Source: Arabidopsis thaliana
Lineage: Eukaryota > Streptophyta > Magnoliopsida > Brassicales > Brassicaceae
Direction: 5' to 3'
DNA length: 64,000 nucleotides
Assembly (NCBI RefSeq): GCF_000001735.4
Contig: NC_003071.7
Location: 445,001 to 509,000, forward strand
Both the position numbers and the translations under genes were made by a program. This document shows, piece by piece, positions 1 to 12,069 of the stretch. Numbering within the stretch: the first letter of the stretch is position 1; each line of letters opens with the position of its first letter. Under the pieces are notes generated by a model, which did no database searches, was not told the DNA's origin, and worked only from the letters and a program-made list of their open reading frames with translations.

Positions 1-3000
1 AATAATAAATCTAAGACTGGCAAAAAAAAATAATTGACAAGCAACTGAATATGAATATAGTTAGTGATATAGTGACAACACTAATAAAAACGAACATAAT
101 AGAAATTCTAGTCTATAATCACATCAAGTTTGGAATTTTGGGATAATTTGTTTTGTTTTTGTTGTGTATTGTATTAATACTTTATTTAAAAAAAAAACAA
201 AACCTTTTACAAAAGAATGGCAATTATATTGAAAGGAATTTTGGGAGAAATTATTCCAAACCGATATACAAATATTTCATATGGTGGGGTGTGTGGTCAA
301 AATAATTGGGACCCAATTTAGTCATAATATGCATCGCATATGAAATGGTCTTTTGTAAAATTTGGTTGATCCAATGTTCACTGTCGAGGCAGAGGCGTGG
401 GGGAATGAACAGAGAAGTGACTTTACAAATTACAATAACAAACTTTAAGGTGTAACCATAATGTTGCTCACTTCTTTTTCCATTTTTATGTGATTTTAAT
501 TAGTTTAGTTTCATATAATATGCCATAGATGAGCCTTTATATCATGTTCCATGTCACACACTCCATCCTTTTCATCATTACACTGCCTTCTTCCACCAAG
601 TTTATGAGTAGATTTGTATGACTTAAGCAAAATATTAGCTTGATTATTTCAGCCAACGAGAAAATGCTATTTTGAAATGTTCATTGATAAATAATCATAT
701 ACACATATTAAAGAAAAAAATATACACAAGTCATATTTTAAAATGTTTCAATTGGTTATACCCTAGCTACCATTCAATTGCACAAGAGACTATTTCTTTA
801 AGATCAATAGTTTCTAGTAAGAAATAATTATTCTTAGAACATTTTTCCATTGCAATTAATAGTGCAAATCTTATCACCTATAGTGTGATTTTGTGTGTTA
901 TAAATTTGTAATATATCATACTGTTGAAGACTATAGAGTATATTTTATTGATTCTGTTTAATAAATAAAGGACCGAATAGTGGAGAGTAATAGAGAAAAA
1001 GCCCCACAAAAGAAACAACATCAATTAGCTCGTGGTTTAGTGGCATGAGAGGTTATGATTCCTTTGGCCCCAATATTTTTAAATAATTCTTTATGTAAAT
1101 TCTTCTTTTCACTACCACTAATCCTTATATCTGTTTTGTATGAATTTTGTTCTGTATTCTCTTGAACGTCAAGTTATTTGACCGCTCAACAAGTAATTCC
1201 AATCGAAATCAGACTAATTTGCAATTTTGTATGAGTAGTGAGTAAATACAGTATACCACAAAGATTGACTTCTCCCCATGGCCATAAAGAATCAACATTG
1301 AAAAATATTCGGTAAACGTTTTAGACTTTTAGTTATTTTTTTTTGTCCAAAGTGTGTAGTATTTGAATTCTATTTGCATGTGAGTTTTAGTGTGGAATCA
1401 CTAAGTATTTGATGTGTTTACGAGTGAATTACTTTGACGATTCAAGTTGGTTTAATAGTGTGTTGTTTGAGGATTCATTCTATTAGATATGTGTATATAG
1501 TTAGTTGATTGTATATAGTATAGTTGACATTTACATGTGCGTATTGATACTTGTATATATAGTTCATTGTACACATACTTTACAATTAATGAGAATCAGA
1601 AGTTATTTAGCTAAGATCTTAATACATTAAAAAAAGACCACATCTCTATGACTCTATCGATACTTTCTTCCATCCGACCACTATAGTTTCAAATCTTTGC
1701 TTCCGTTAATTGAATCATTAGGTGGATTTCTGTGTGTTTTTATAGTAGATATAATACATTTGGGGTTACCATAAAGTTTAAGAGATCTTAAGAGCAAGAT
1801 TTTGTCTTTATTAAAGGGAAATAATCCAAAATAGAAATAGTAGATGTTGATTTTTTTTTAAAATTTTTAATAATAAAAACGGAAATTACCATATATTTTA
1901 AAGAATGCGGAAAGAGAGGTTTTAGGCTTTTGCTTCTATAGGTGTTGCAACTCAATCTTTTTGTTTGTTGCTAAGCTTGTAAATATCATTTAAAACAAAG
2001 TTTGAGGTATATTACAAAGAACACTACTCAAAGTTATAATAGAGTAACTTTGGCAAAAAGAAAATAAAAACAAAGTTATAGTGAGATTTTGGAAAATAGA
2101 AGTTATCGAATCCAAAAGAGCATTAGTACTCGTTAATGCTTCATATGACGCCTTCGGAGATGATGTTGCGAATATCTCTGACAATAATCTTGAAGATAGA
2201 TGTGTGAGGGATTTGTTGATCGTTGTGCAACACATTATTTCTTTATCGCCAAATATGGCACACAGAAGTTTGTCAACAAATATTACATATATGAATGTAT
2301 ACACATGTTTTTGATAATTTTGTATACGCACACGACCAAAAGTACTAATTACTCCTTAACGATATCATGTATTGATATATGTTAACAAGCGCATTTACAC
2401 GTCTACCTATAACAAATAATTGAAAGATATGGTATATTATTCTTTTTAAAATCATGAAAAATATATAGACATGCTATTGTCTCGGTGGTACAAATCATTG
2501 GTGTATTATATAATTTTAAAAACCTGGTAGCGTCACACATTCTTTTGAGACCTGATAACAAATATTGTTAACAATGCAATGATAAAATTTAGAAATTGTG
2601 TAGCCAATAGAGCTGGTGGTTCTCACCTAACATTGTTACTTAGGCATGAAATGGTAGTCTTCCCACTTCCCAGTGTGATAAAAATATGTGGAAAGAAGAA
2701 AATACTGTATATATTGTTATAAAAACATTGAATTCAAAATAATGTAAATAGTAAAGGACTCTTTGATCATATTAGCAATTTTTGTATTTGTCTTCCTTTT
2801 TTGTCTAGCTGTTGTGGCCATTTAAGCTCTATATAGTGGAGAATATATTTTTACTAAAATGTGTAAAAGTCAATGGTCAACCAAGCATGACTTGAAGTTC
2901 AAATGATTAAAAAAACTATTTGAAGAATCATTGTTGTTCTAAATCATAGGTTCAGGTCAATAATGATAATTGGATAATATCTTTGAGTATGGAAACATCA

Positions 3001-3103
3001 TAATATATATATACGTAAATGATGTCAAATTATATCAAAATTAAAAGAATATGGTGTATATTACTCGAATATATTCAATATCATTAATTACAGTCAAAAG
3101 CAT
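1..3103. other. Gene-free AT-rich spacer
   Basis: No open frame longer than about 110 codons and no recognisable protein family is visible on either strand. A tRNA-like phrase (TTTAGTGGCATGAGAGG) lies near 1040, without a usable B box or acceptor stem. The rest is AT-rich sequence with short homopolymers. Confidence 0.6.
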
Positions 3104-3115
3104 AACCGTATCTTG

Positions 3116-3719
3116 TTTTTTCTTTTTCTCACTGAATTATATTTGATATTAGATTTGGAAAGGATACAATACATATGAAAATGAAGAGTTTAGACTTCAA
3201 AGAGACACAAAGTTCGACCTATGAGGAAGGGTTTTTTCGAGAACATTGCAAAAACCAAACTAATCTTAACTCGAAACTAAACGAAGCTTTCGAAGCTCAC
3301 CACAAGGACTTCTCGCACAACAAACTGTGAAGACTTGCTTCAACACTTATGGCAATAACAAGATAGTGAAACTTGGTTTTCTCCGGAAATGATGCTTCTT
3401 TTTCAAAGAGTGCCTAAGTCAAGGGTTTCTCGGATGAACCGTAAAATAATCGAGAACCACTTAAACCTTTCAACGCCACAACGATCAATTAATTAAGCTA
3501 ACCTTTGCTTAATACAACAAAAGAAGAACTGATAACGTAATCCAAGAGCTCAACCCCAAACTAACAAAATCTAAGTTAGTCGGGAAAGAGAAGCTAAACC
3601 CAAAAAAGGGAGACAATAGCCCAAACAAGAGAGATAATTTAACCTAAGCTGCTGATGTTACCAGATCTCACGAAGACAAACTGATCAGAGCAACAAGTTT
3701 CACAAAAGCAGAAGACATG
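3116..3719 (-). mobile_element. 5'-truncated LINE-like retroposon with target-site duplication
   Basis: A 604-bp block is flanked by the same 12 bases, AACCGTATCTTG, at 3104-3115 and 3720-3731. Read on the minus strand it ends in an A-rich tail (GAAAAAGAAAAAAC) directly against one repeat copy. An A-rich 3' end plus a target duplication is the signature of target-primed insertion by a LINE-type machinery. The block has no long open frame, so it is a dead, 5'-truncated copy or a retroposed transcript. Its base composition is less AT-rich than the flanks. The repeat and tail are seen directly; the LINE assignment is inferred. Confidence 0.6.
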
Positions 3720-3731
3720 AACCGTATCTTG

Positions 3732-4789
3732 GTTATGTGATTCAAAAAAGAATTGTCAATTATTCGATGAAAAATAGATAAAATATGACTTTATGCATTA
3801 ACCGTAACTAATTTAGATATATGCTTTCAATTATTAAAATCATCCAAAAAACATAGTCAATCTGGTTCTGATTAAATAGTTTGAAAATTGTATGTCATGA
3901 ATGGGTTTAAATGTTGTAAGAATATGTATAATATCATAACCTAATCGGCTAATCAAATTCTCCATTTTTAATTTGTACGAATCAGCTATAGTCATTAGTT
4001 AACCCGATCTGATTACATTTTGGACATTTACTCTCACACATATATATATCACTTAATATTATATACTTTTAAGAGTGTGAGTGTCTACAACAACTACAAA
4101 TGAGTGAAAGAAATCCTCCTGTGGTGGCATGACTGTGACAATATAAGATTGAAGGACGTAAATGATTTTTGCTAAGATTTTGACTTGGAAATATGCAATA
4201 TTTGTCTGATTTTTACTTTTGTAATGTTTCAAAAACATTTCATGTTAAAAAGTTGTTTTTGACGGGAGGCTCGAGAGAGAGGGACCAAAGATGTCGTGAA
4301 TGGCACGCGTTTCTTATCCACTTTTCTCTTTTGTACTGTGTTCAAATGATTGGTAAGTACACTCTAGTGTTTTTGTTTCCTGTTAAATTCTTGTCAAAAC
4401 ATTCAGCTTTTTAACTTTTTTACTGGAAACAGTAAACACACCCACACACTCTCTCTATTTACACACACACACACTCTATCTAATTACACACGTGGCATAG
4501 TTATTACTTTAGGTGTTGGCCCGTCAAAACGATATCTTAATTATTACCATCGATCCCAAAGATGTGAATTTTGAAAAACTATAAACAAGTTGGAGAAATG
4601 ATGATTTCGATCATCCCTATAAACAAGCATGCTTGTCTTTTTGTTAAGTCTTCTATCTCTGACATGACGTCAGATTGTTGTTTAGTAGACTATAAGGCCT
4701 ATTACAATTTGGCCCAACTAAACGAACAAAACCGGCCCATATATATCACTGCCGAAAATATCAAATTTTCTTTAGTTCCTAATGCCTTA
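3732..4789. other. Gene-free spacer
   Basis: Only short unsupported frames. A CACACA-rich stretch lies at about 4437-4475. Nothing else is recognised. Confidence 0.5.
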
Positions 4790-4796
4790 TTGTTTT

Positions 4797-5256
4797 GGGT
4801 AGTCCTGGACATTCGGTTATCCATTCGGTTATCAGTTTTTTCGGTTTTAAAATTTAGTATCCATTCTGTTAATTTGAAAGTTTGGTTTGGTTTCGGTTCA
4901 GTTTTAAAATTTAATATCCATTCGGTTATTTTATTTTGAATATTTTCGGATTTTTGGTTATTTTTGGATATTTTTGAATATTTTCGCTTAATTTCGAATA
5001 ATTTAACCATTTTGTATATATTTTCAACTTTTTTTAATTATTTACTATAGAAATAACTAATATTTTGAAAATATATTTATATTTCGGATATTTTCGGTTA
5101 CCCGAAATATTTCGGTTATTATCCATTCGGTTTCGGTTCTTTCGGTTATAAATTTAGTATCCATTCGGTTATTTTTCACTTTTCGGTTCGGTTCGGTTAA
5201 TTTTGTTTCGGATTCGGTTAGGTACATTCGGTTCGGTTTGTTAGCCCATGCCTAGT
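4797..5256. mobile_element. CGGTT-rich degenerate repeat element, MITE-like
   Basis: This block is built from dozens of diverged copies of ATTCGGTTAT, TTTCGGTT and GGTTCGGTT. The left end reads TAGTCCTGGACATTCGG. The reverse complement of the right end starts TAGGCATGGGCTAACA, so the two ends look like weak terminal inverted repeats. There is no transposase. It stops about 135 bp before the TET14 start codon and may contribute to that promoter. CGGTT-rich repeats of this kind are common in Brassicaceae genomes; I cannot name the family. Confidence 0.45.
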
Positions 5257-5392
5257 TTTGAGGTGAATTTGCCACATGTCAACACTTGATTGCGTAAGTA
5301 ACTCCTACAAAAGGATATTTTTGTGGGGATAAATACTCGTATAGGAGATTTGATCATACGAAAATCAAATCTGTCCTTGAAGCTCTCCAATA

Positions 5393-6802
5393 ATGAAGTC
5401 ACAAAGCCATAAGCCATGGAATCTAGTCGCCGGAATCTTCTTTCCGATCATCACTTTCTTCCTCTCGGCTCCTCTTGTCGGCCACGCCTTGTATCTCTTC
5501 TGCATGCGTAACGACCACGTTTACTACCGCGACTTCCAAAGTACGTTACCACGTGTACAAACACTCGTCAGCGTCTCTCTCCTCGCCTTGTTCCTCCTTA
5601 GCAACATCGGTATGTTTCTCCGACCACGACGGCTCAGCTACTTCCTAGTTATTGTCTTCTTCATAGGTTTTGCTTACTCCGGTGTGTACAAGATGGAAAG
5701 CCGGCGGTTTTCTCCGACACCAATGTGTTTCAAGGGAGAATATAATAATGGACAAGGAGAACGTAAAACAGAACAATATCAAGTGGTTAAGATAGAACAA
5801 AGTCAAGGACGCTTGCAAAGAGTTCACTTGCGGTTTGTCAACAGCTATGCCTTGCCACCGTATGATAGAAGATTGTTACCATCTGTTAAGGTACTTACGA
5901 ATCAATTACTCTTTTTTTTTTAGAATAATTATTATTTATTACTTAGATATATATCAAATCTAATATAGGTATCAACTTGTTACAATTTTGGTTGGGATTT
6001 AGATTTTATTTAGATATGCCTATTTTTTTTTTTAGTATTTTAGTTTGATTTTTATATCGTTGTTATTGTAAACAATTTGTGGATTTGAATTTTAATAATT
6101 TTGGAGGATTCGAGAGGATTTCTTTAGTTAAAAATATAGAAATCCAAATCATATGGTTTAAGGTGAGATTTGAATGGATTTTACAAAAATTATATAGACT
6201 TCCCTAAAATTATCAAAATCATTTAAAAACTCAACAAAATTCAAATCACTTTAAATTCTAATTTGAATACACCCGTAGTAGTTTTTAAAAGTATTGTTGG
6301 TTTTTGTTCCAAAAAAATCTTTTTATTTATCCAATTAAGATTTTGAAAAATTAGTTTATTTAAAGTACATATATTAATTTGTTTTAAATATTTGAAGCCG
6401 TGATATGCAAGATTTAATACCACTAAATCCTAATAAGATATGACGAAAGAGAAAATCTTTTCTTGATATATTTTTAAAAAAGTCATAATCTTTTGTTCTT
6501 GTTGTTTGTTGTGTTAGACTGGATGCTGCAATCGGCCAGGGAATTGCAAACTAGAGACGGTCAATGCAACATTGTGGGTTACAAGAAATCGTGAAGGACC
6601 ACCTTTGGAAACGGCAATGATCTATGATCGTTACGGTGGCAATGCAGACATAAAGGATTATTACGATATGTGGAGACACGAGTTAAGTGTGTTGTACTAT
6701 GATTGTATGACTTGTCAGGTTAGGATCATTAAGTCTCCAAGGCTGCGCAAATGGTGGCAGTTCGGTGTTTTCTTATCTTCCCTCACCTCTTTGTTTAGAT
6801 AG
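5393..6802 (+). CDS. TET14: Tetraspanin, TET14-like
   Basis: Two coding exons, 5393-5890 and 6518-6802, join in frame across a GT-AG intron and give 260 residues. Tetraspanins organise membrane microdomains at the plasma membrane and endomembranes. Hydrophobic segments lie at about residues 11-36, 56-76 and 82-99. They are followed by a large outer loop with the plant hallmark GCC at 168-170 and another cysteine at 176, at the start of exon 2. The loop also holds a CMTC-type cysteine pair near the C-terminus. Usually a fourth membrane helix and a short tail follow. Here the frame ends after KWWQFGVFLSSLTSLFR, so helix 4 is very short or missing. The start is the first ATG after a TATA-like ATAAATAC. 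The gene is convergent with the EMP70 gene. Family call is firm; the TET14 name comes from synteny. Confidence 0.85.
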
Positions 6803-7196
6803 ATCACAAATTCATAGATGATTTTGATCGAATAGATTAGCGATTTGGTTCAAGAGAGTTGTTATTTTTTCGTCTTTAGAATATATATAGATCAATAAAA
6901 AAAAGGTTACAAAGTTATCTTAATTAATTACCAAAAAAAGAAGATAACTCTCTAAAGTAGTAGAGAAGAGAAAGACTTCACCTAAACAAACATAGTTTCG
7001 TCTATAAATCATATCACAGAAAACAAACTGCCACAAAACATTTTAACAAAAAGGAAAAAAAATGTGACCACAGAGCGATTTGGTATTCAGTTTCTGGCTT
7101 CGAAGAAGTCTTCTTCTTTATCTACCTAAGAACAGATTATCATCTTCTTTGTTCTACCAAAAATCGTAAGGGGGAGGGTGATTGGCAGCAACAGTT

Positions 7197-9819
7197 TTAC
7201 TCGCATTTAATCGACCGGTAAATGTGGCGGACGAAGAGGAGAGCAGCGCGGAAGCCAACGGTTCCAAGCATGAGGAAGAAACCGTAACAAATGCAAGCCA
7301 TGTACCCGAAGAAGAAGGATGTTTGCATGAAACCAGACATGTCTGATCTTGCGTAGTAGTAGTATAAGCAGTACGCATATATAAACAGACCAGTCGATCC
7401 ACCACATAGGAATGATCTGCAACAAAGAATATTAATAACTATAACAATGTAATTTTATTATCACCAATCCAATTCAAATTCGAATTTAAAATCTACGGAA
7501 GGATTTAGTAGATGTGCCTAATCAAGCCAAACTGAAACCCTACGTAAGTAATCAGTTTGAAACTGATACTAAAACGAAACACAAACCATAGCAATTCTAA
7601 GCTATTTGTATTTGGTATTATCATTTGGTTTTCTATATTCCATATACCAAAAACCGAATTAAAAAACCAGCTTGGGTGGAAAAATTTACCTCCACCACCA
7701 TTCATGATCTTCAGCAGCGAGTTGGAAGTAAGTAAGGGCAACTGTTATAAAAGCAGTGACGATCAACAGGATGATGAAGACGATGAAGAGGATGCTGTAA
7801 ATGGTATAGATACGATGGCCCCAAACACTGGCAAAGATGTAATATAGCTCGATGTAGATGGCACTGAAAGGAAGAAATCCAGCCATGGCCATCTGCGGTA
7901 CAGCACTCCTGTACCATGGGAGTGGCGGGATCTCCCGAGGATACTTAGTGGTGCGGACTGGAGCTTGGAACTCAGCTTTGCTGTTTTTACCGGCAATACC
8001 ACCCAACACAAGTAAAGGCGAAGTGACTAGTGTCCATATGAGGACGATCACTATGATGGTTCCAAAGGGAAGAGCGGCAGTTGCACTGTATGCGATTGCA
8101 ACGGTGTTTAGGAAGCAGAAGGTGAGAAATAGTGGGCCACAGAAGAGACCTCCAGTTAGCAGCAAATTTCTCACCTGAAGAGGAAGAACGGTGAGAAATG
8201 AAAAGCTTATCACTTTAAGTTGAAAAGAGTAAAGGGAAAGGGTTTACATACCCAATTCTTTCCTTCGAGTTGACAGTAGAAAGAGGAGGCAGTGTATCCG
8301 GCAATTCCAGATGTGAGAGCATAGATAACGACCAAAGCAGTGAAGAGTGCTCCACGGTTGTATGGATAGAACACTCCAACAAGTGAAAGCATGAAAATGA
8401 AGATGGTCCTGATGACATATGAGGTATATTACAGTTAGTAATGGCAAAGAATAACTAAAGATAAACGAAGGAGGCTGAAAAGAGACTTACAGAGTGAACA
8501 ACTGGGTACCGCTACCAAGAGATGCAGCAAAGAGAGATTTGTTCTTTGGGAACCGGAAGACATCTCCATGAATGTATTTCCATCCGGTTTCCTCTTGATC
8601 ATCAGCAGCTTCCTCATCTTGAGCATACCTTTGAAAGTTAGGGGAAAAGTTAATGGTTGGAAACAAAAGTGTGCATCGGTGAGTCAAGCACAAAGAGTTA
8701 GCATTCAAAACTTACTTCATGAAATCATTCTTGAGGACCCGCATCAGGATGGTTGCAAGGAAACCAGTCAAAAGAAGGACAGTGACGCAGGAGTTAATAA
8801 TGGAGAACCAGTGGATTTCCAAGTGATGTGGAAGAGAAGAAGACATAGCATACTTATCCATTCTTTTCTCAAAAGAAGTCTCAGTTTCCTTCCACTTCAC
8901 AGTGTACATAAACTCAGCATCGACTTCCTTATCCTCAGTAAGATCCACAAGCGAATGAGGATCCATTCTAGCATTGATTTCAATCACCCGATCCTTATTG
9001 TACAAAATCTCAAACTGGATGTGTTTGTAGAGAAAATATTTAAACTCGCTAGGATCAGATTTGCTCTCTTTGTCCACCTTCCCAATGAATCCCCAAATAG
9101 GCAAATCATCATAATACATCTGAAAGTAATAATCTTTTTCAACAGCTCTTCGAAAGTGTTCAACTTCTTCTCTACTAAGCTTCTTTTTACAGTACACCTC
9201 TGAGTCTTTCTCATCTCTAAAGTTAAGCTTGTATGGAGCACTAACAAGCCTATCCCCATTCAAAACCTCACCAAGAGCTTCCTTCTTATCTTTCACACCC
9301 TCTACACAAACCAAAACAAATGCATATTGACACCAAAATACACAAATCCGAAAAAAGTGAAAAACCACACATAACAGAGACAACATTGAGCGTGCTCGTA
9401 CCTGGAATACAAAAGGGGAGATCGAAATAGCGATACGTCTCACTGCAACAATCATCAAACACAAGTAAAAATCAGTCATATAACAATGCAATCGAAGATC
9501 TATCACATTTTAAGAACACGAATCGAATTTTTTCAAGGTCAGATACAAAAATTCAATACCAACGCAAGCTTCTACAGAAATTTGCAACGATCAATTTATC
9601 ACTCATCAAAGAGAATCACAGATCTAAGCTACCGACAAAGGAACTGAGATTAGAGAATTGGATTTACCTGGGATTGTGAAAGGGGCCGACCTTGTTGGCG
9701 TAGAGAGGAACGGAGTCACCGTCCTTGTAACGGTGGTCGGAGGCATCGGATCTGACAGTACCGGCGCCGGAGAAGATGAGAGCTCCGATAAAGAGGAGCA
9801 GCGTCGTTGGTAATCTCAT
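7197..9819 (-). CDS. Endomembrane protein 70 (transmembrane nine family)
   Basis: Seven coding exons on the minus strand, 9668-9819, 9402-9442, 8716-9301, 8491-8628, 8252-8408, 7690-8174 and 7197-7416, give 592 residues with consistent phases and GT-AG borders. The start follows a TATAAAGC at about 9871-9878. Residues 1-24 form a signal peptide. A lumenal domain of roughly 250 residues comes next, with the typical SETYRYFDLPFC block. The C-terminal half has nine membrane helices and ends in RSIKCE, a KxD/E-type COPI/Golgi retention tail. The family resides in Golgi and endosomes and is implicated in sorting membrane proteins and in adhesion; its molecular activity is unsettled. The length matches At2g01970. 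The second exon is only 41 nt. Family assignment is certain. Confidence 0.95.
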
Positions 9820-9870
9820 GATGATGTGTGTTAATGTGAGAGGAAGAAGAAAATCGTGAGATCTGAGTTT

Positions 9871-9878
9871 GCTTTATA
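9871..9878 (-). promoter_or_regulatory. TATA box of the EMP70 gene
   Basis: On the minus strand the sequence is TATAAAGC, about 50 bp upstream of the start codon. This is close, so the 5' leader would be short. Only the sequence match is seen. Confidence 0.4.
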
Positions 9879-9879
9879 T

Positions 9880-11940
9880 TTTTGAGAGCAACGCTTATGG
9901 CAAAAGGACGATTATATTACTTTTATTTATTTTATCTCTCTTTTTAACGAATTTTCTTCTACTAAATGCTTAAGAAAAAATATTGCGAATAAAAAGCATT
10001 ATGTAAGAAAATAAAATCTGCGACATTTTAATATTTTTTTTAGAAATTGAAATGATTATTTTTATATATTTTATTTTTGGTTGTTTTCTTAAATCTTCTA
10101 AACAAAATTCGTATTAATTCACAAAATTTTAAATTATTTAATACGTTTCGTAAGAAACTTGTGAATGGCAGAGGCAAGTGATATAAACTGAAGCAAATAA
10201 AACTTTCTATAATCGATATTTTTTGTTACAATTGTCGTTTTTTTTTTAATAAGTAGCAATTTTCTATTGGTAGAGTGATTCTCTCGTTCTTGTGCTTTCT
10301 ACTATTTATAGGAGTTTTATTGCATTCCATGTGACTATAACAATCAGTAATGTTCTTTTTACTCTTTAACAAAATCATGATGATGAAGATACAAATAAAA
10401 AGGTGGTCAAAAGAAAAAAGATCAATAGTGCCTCGTTTTTTTTTTTCACAATAGTATCTCGTTTATGAAATTGATTAAAGCAAAGCAAGTAAAAAGTATT
10501 ATCAATTGGAATATAAACCAAATTTTTTGTACATAAAATGAATGATGTAGTAATTTATATACCTGATTATCTTAACTAAACTCAATTTTTTGCAACCAAA
10601 CCAGATAAATAAGAACACTATAAAATTAAGATGTTAATTACACAGACAATAATTTTATTTATTTATAAAGTTTATTTTTGTAACAGCTCTGATACTTATT
10701 GATTTTGCACCTTCTTTGATGGTGGTGGCGAATCATACACTCATCAGCGACCATGATATGTAATCCATCAACGAGTTCTCTCTGAATCTTCTCGCCTGGA
10801 ACCAGTTTTCCAGAGCATAAACATAAGCCTTAGAACAAAACAAACATCTACTATCCCCTGAACTACTAATGATAGAGTAATCAATGTAAACTCTTTTCCT
10901 ATTGTAGAATTTACCATTAGACAAATTATTATGCATGTTGTTAGCATCTCTACTCTTGAAAAATCTTCGTAAGCTGATTGGAAAATCAAAGAATAACAAA
11001 CTAACTAACTAACAATCACTACTCTATAAGCAAATCTTGAATACCAATAGAGATTCTTTATGTTGGATTCTATCTTTGAGCATTTCATTAGGATCGACGG
11101 TTGGTCGATTAATCAATACTAACCCAAACAGTCTTTTAACATGCACACTTGATACCTTGTAGGTGCTTCTGGGTAGCATGAAAATGATAATTGGTGTTAT
11201 TCTGATATGCGAAATTGAAAATGTTGTTGTGCATCAGCTAAGCATAATTGAAAGTTTAAAAAATATTATAAATTTAACGTGAAGAATTGAAAGGTATCAG
11301 ATTAATGTTTTGGATCAGCCGAATAGAGTCAGGCTAATCCAAATTCTCAAATATTTTCGAAACCTTAAACACATCAAACTCCACGAAGTAAACACACTCA
11401 CACACATATCAAAATCCACATTATAAATGTATTTTTGGTAGGCTAGTCGTCTAATTCTAAAATAGCCAATTTACATTTGCAATTGTTTATTCAAAAAAGT
11501 ACAACAGTAAGAGGTCTTATCAATTAAATCATAAGAAAAATATGTCCCAAAATGTCAAAAAACCAACTACGAATATTTCTTTTCCTTTTAAGGCCAAACC
11601 AGGTTTTGGAATACTTATTACAAATAAACTCAATTTCAATAAATTCTTGTACACAAATTAAGCACTAATTTCATTGTGAAGATACCATAGTCACATTCAC
11701 ATCTATATGACATCAATCTATAAAATCCAAAACAAACTATATATTATATTTATATTATTTTTTTGTCATCATTATATTTCCATTAATTTATCTAATTCTG
11801 GTTCTAATATACTCTTGGTCAGAAAAAATATAAACATTGAAGAATTGGTCGGCTGAAAATTGTGAAAAATATATAGCAGAAAAATATGATAATGTTATCA
11901 TAAACAAAATTAATAGTAAAATTTAATTTTAATTTAACAC
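9880..11940. other. Spacer and SOS1 upstream region
   Basis: About 2 kb between the divergent EMP70 and SOS1 genes. Several minus-strand frames lie at 10733-10999 but match nothing I recognise. The remainder is AT-rich with T and A runs. Confidence 0.5.
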
Positions 11941-11952
11941 TACAGTACTATA

Positions 11953-11980
11953 CACGTGTGTATGTATAGCTCTATAAGTA
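11953..11980 (+). promoter_or_regulatory. SOS1 core promoter: G-box next to TATA box
   Basis: The palindrome ACACGTGT contains a G-box CACGTG at 11953-11958, and TATAAGTA lies at 11973-11980, about 90 bp before the SOS1 ATG. G-box/ABRE cores are bound by bZIP and bHLH factors in abscisic-acid and stress responses. That would suit a salt-response gene, but function here is inferred from sequence only. Confidence 0.5.
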
Positions 11981-12069
11981 TTTACTCTCTTTCAGCTATT
12001 TATTTTTTCAGTGAACGAGCATTCTTCTTCTTCCTCTGTGTTGTTGCTTCTTAGATATATTCAAATAAA

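Noticed and set aside
1029..1080. tRNA-like sequence GCTCGTGGTTTAGTGGCATG
   Set aside because: No acceptor stem, anticodon arm or B box can be folded, so it is not a tRNA gene.
7858..8178. Plus-strand frames in 7.5-9.2 kb
   Set aside because: Antisense shadows of the spliced EMP70 gene, whose exons fully explain the region.
10733..10999. Minus-strand frame of 88 codons (and an overlapping 73-codon frame) upstream of SOS1
   Set aside because: No recognisable family, no splice partner, and two overlapping frames of similar length. It may be a decayed transposon piece, but nothing in the sequence decides it.
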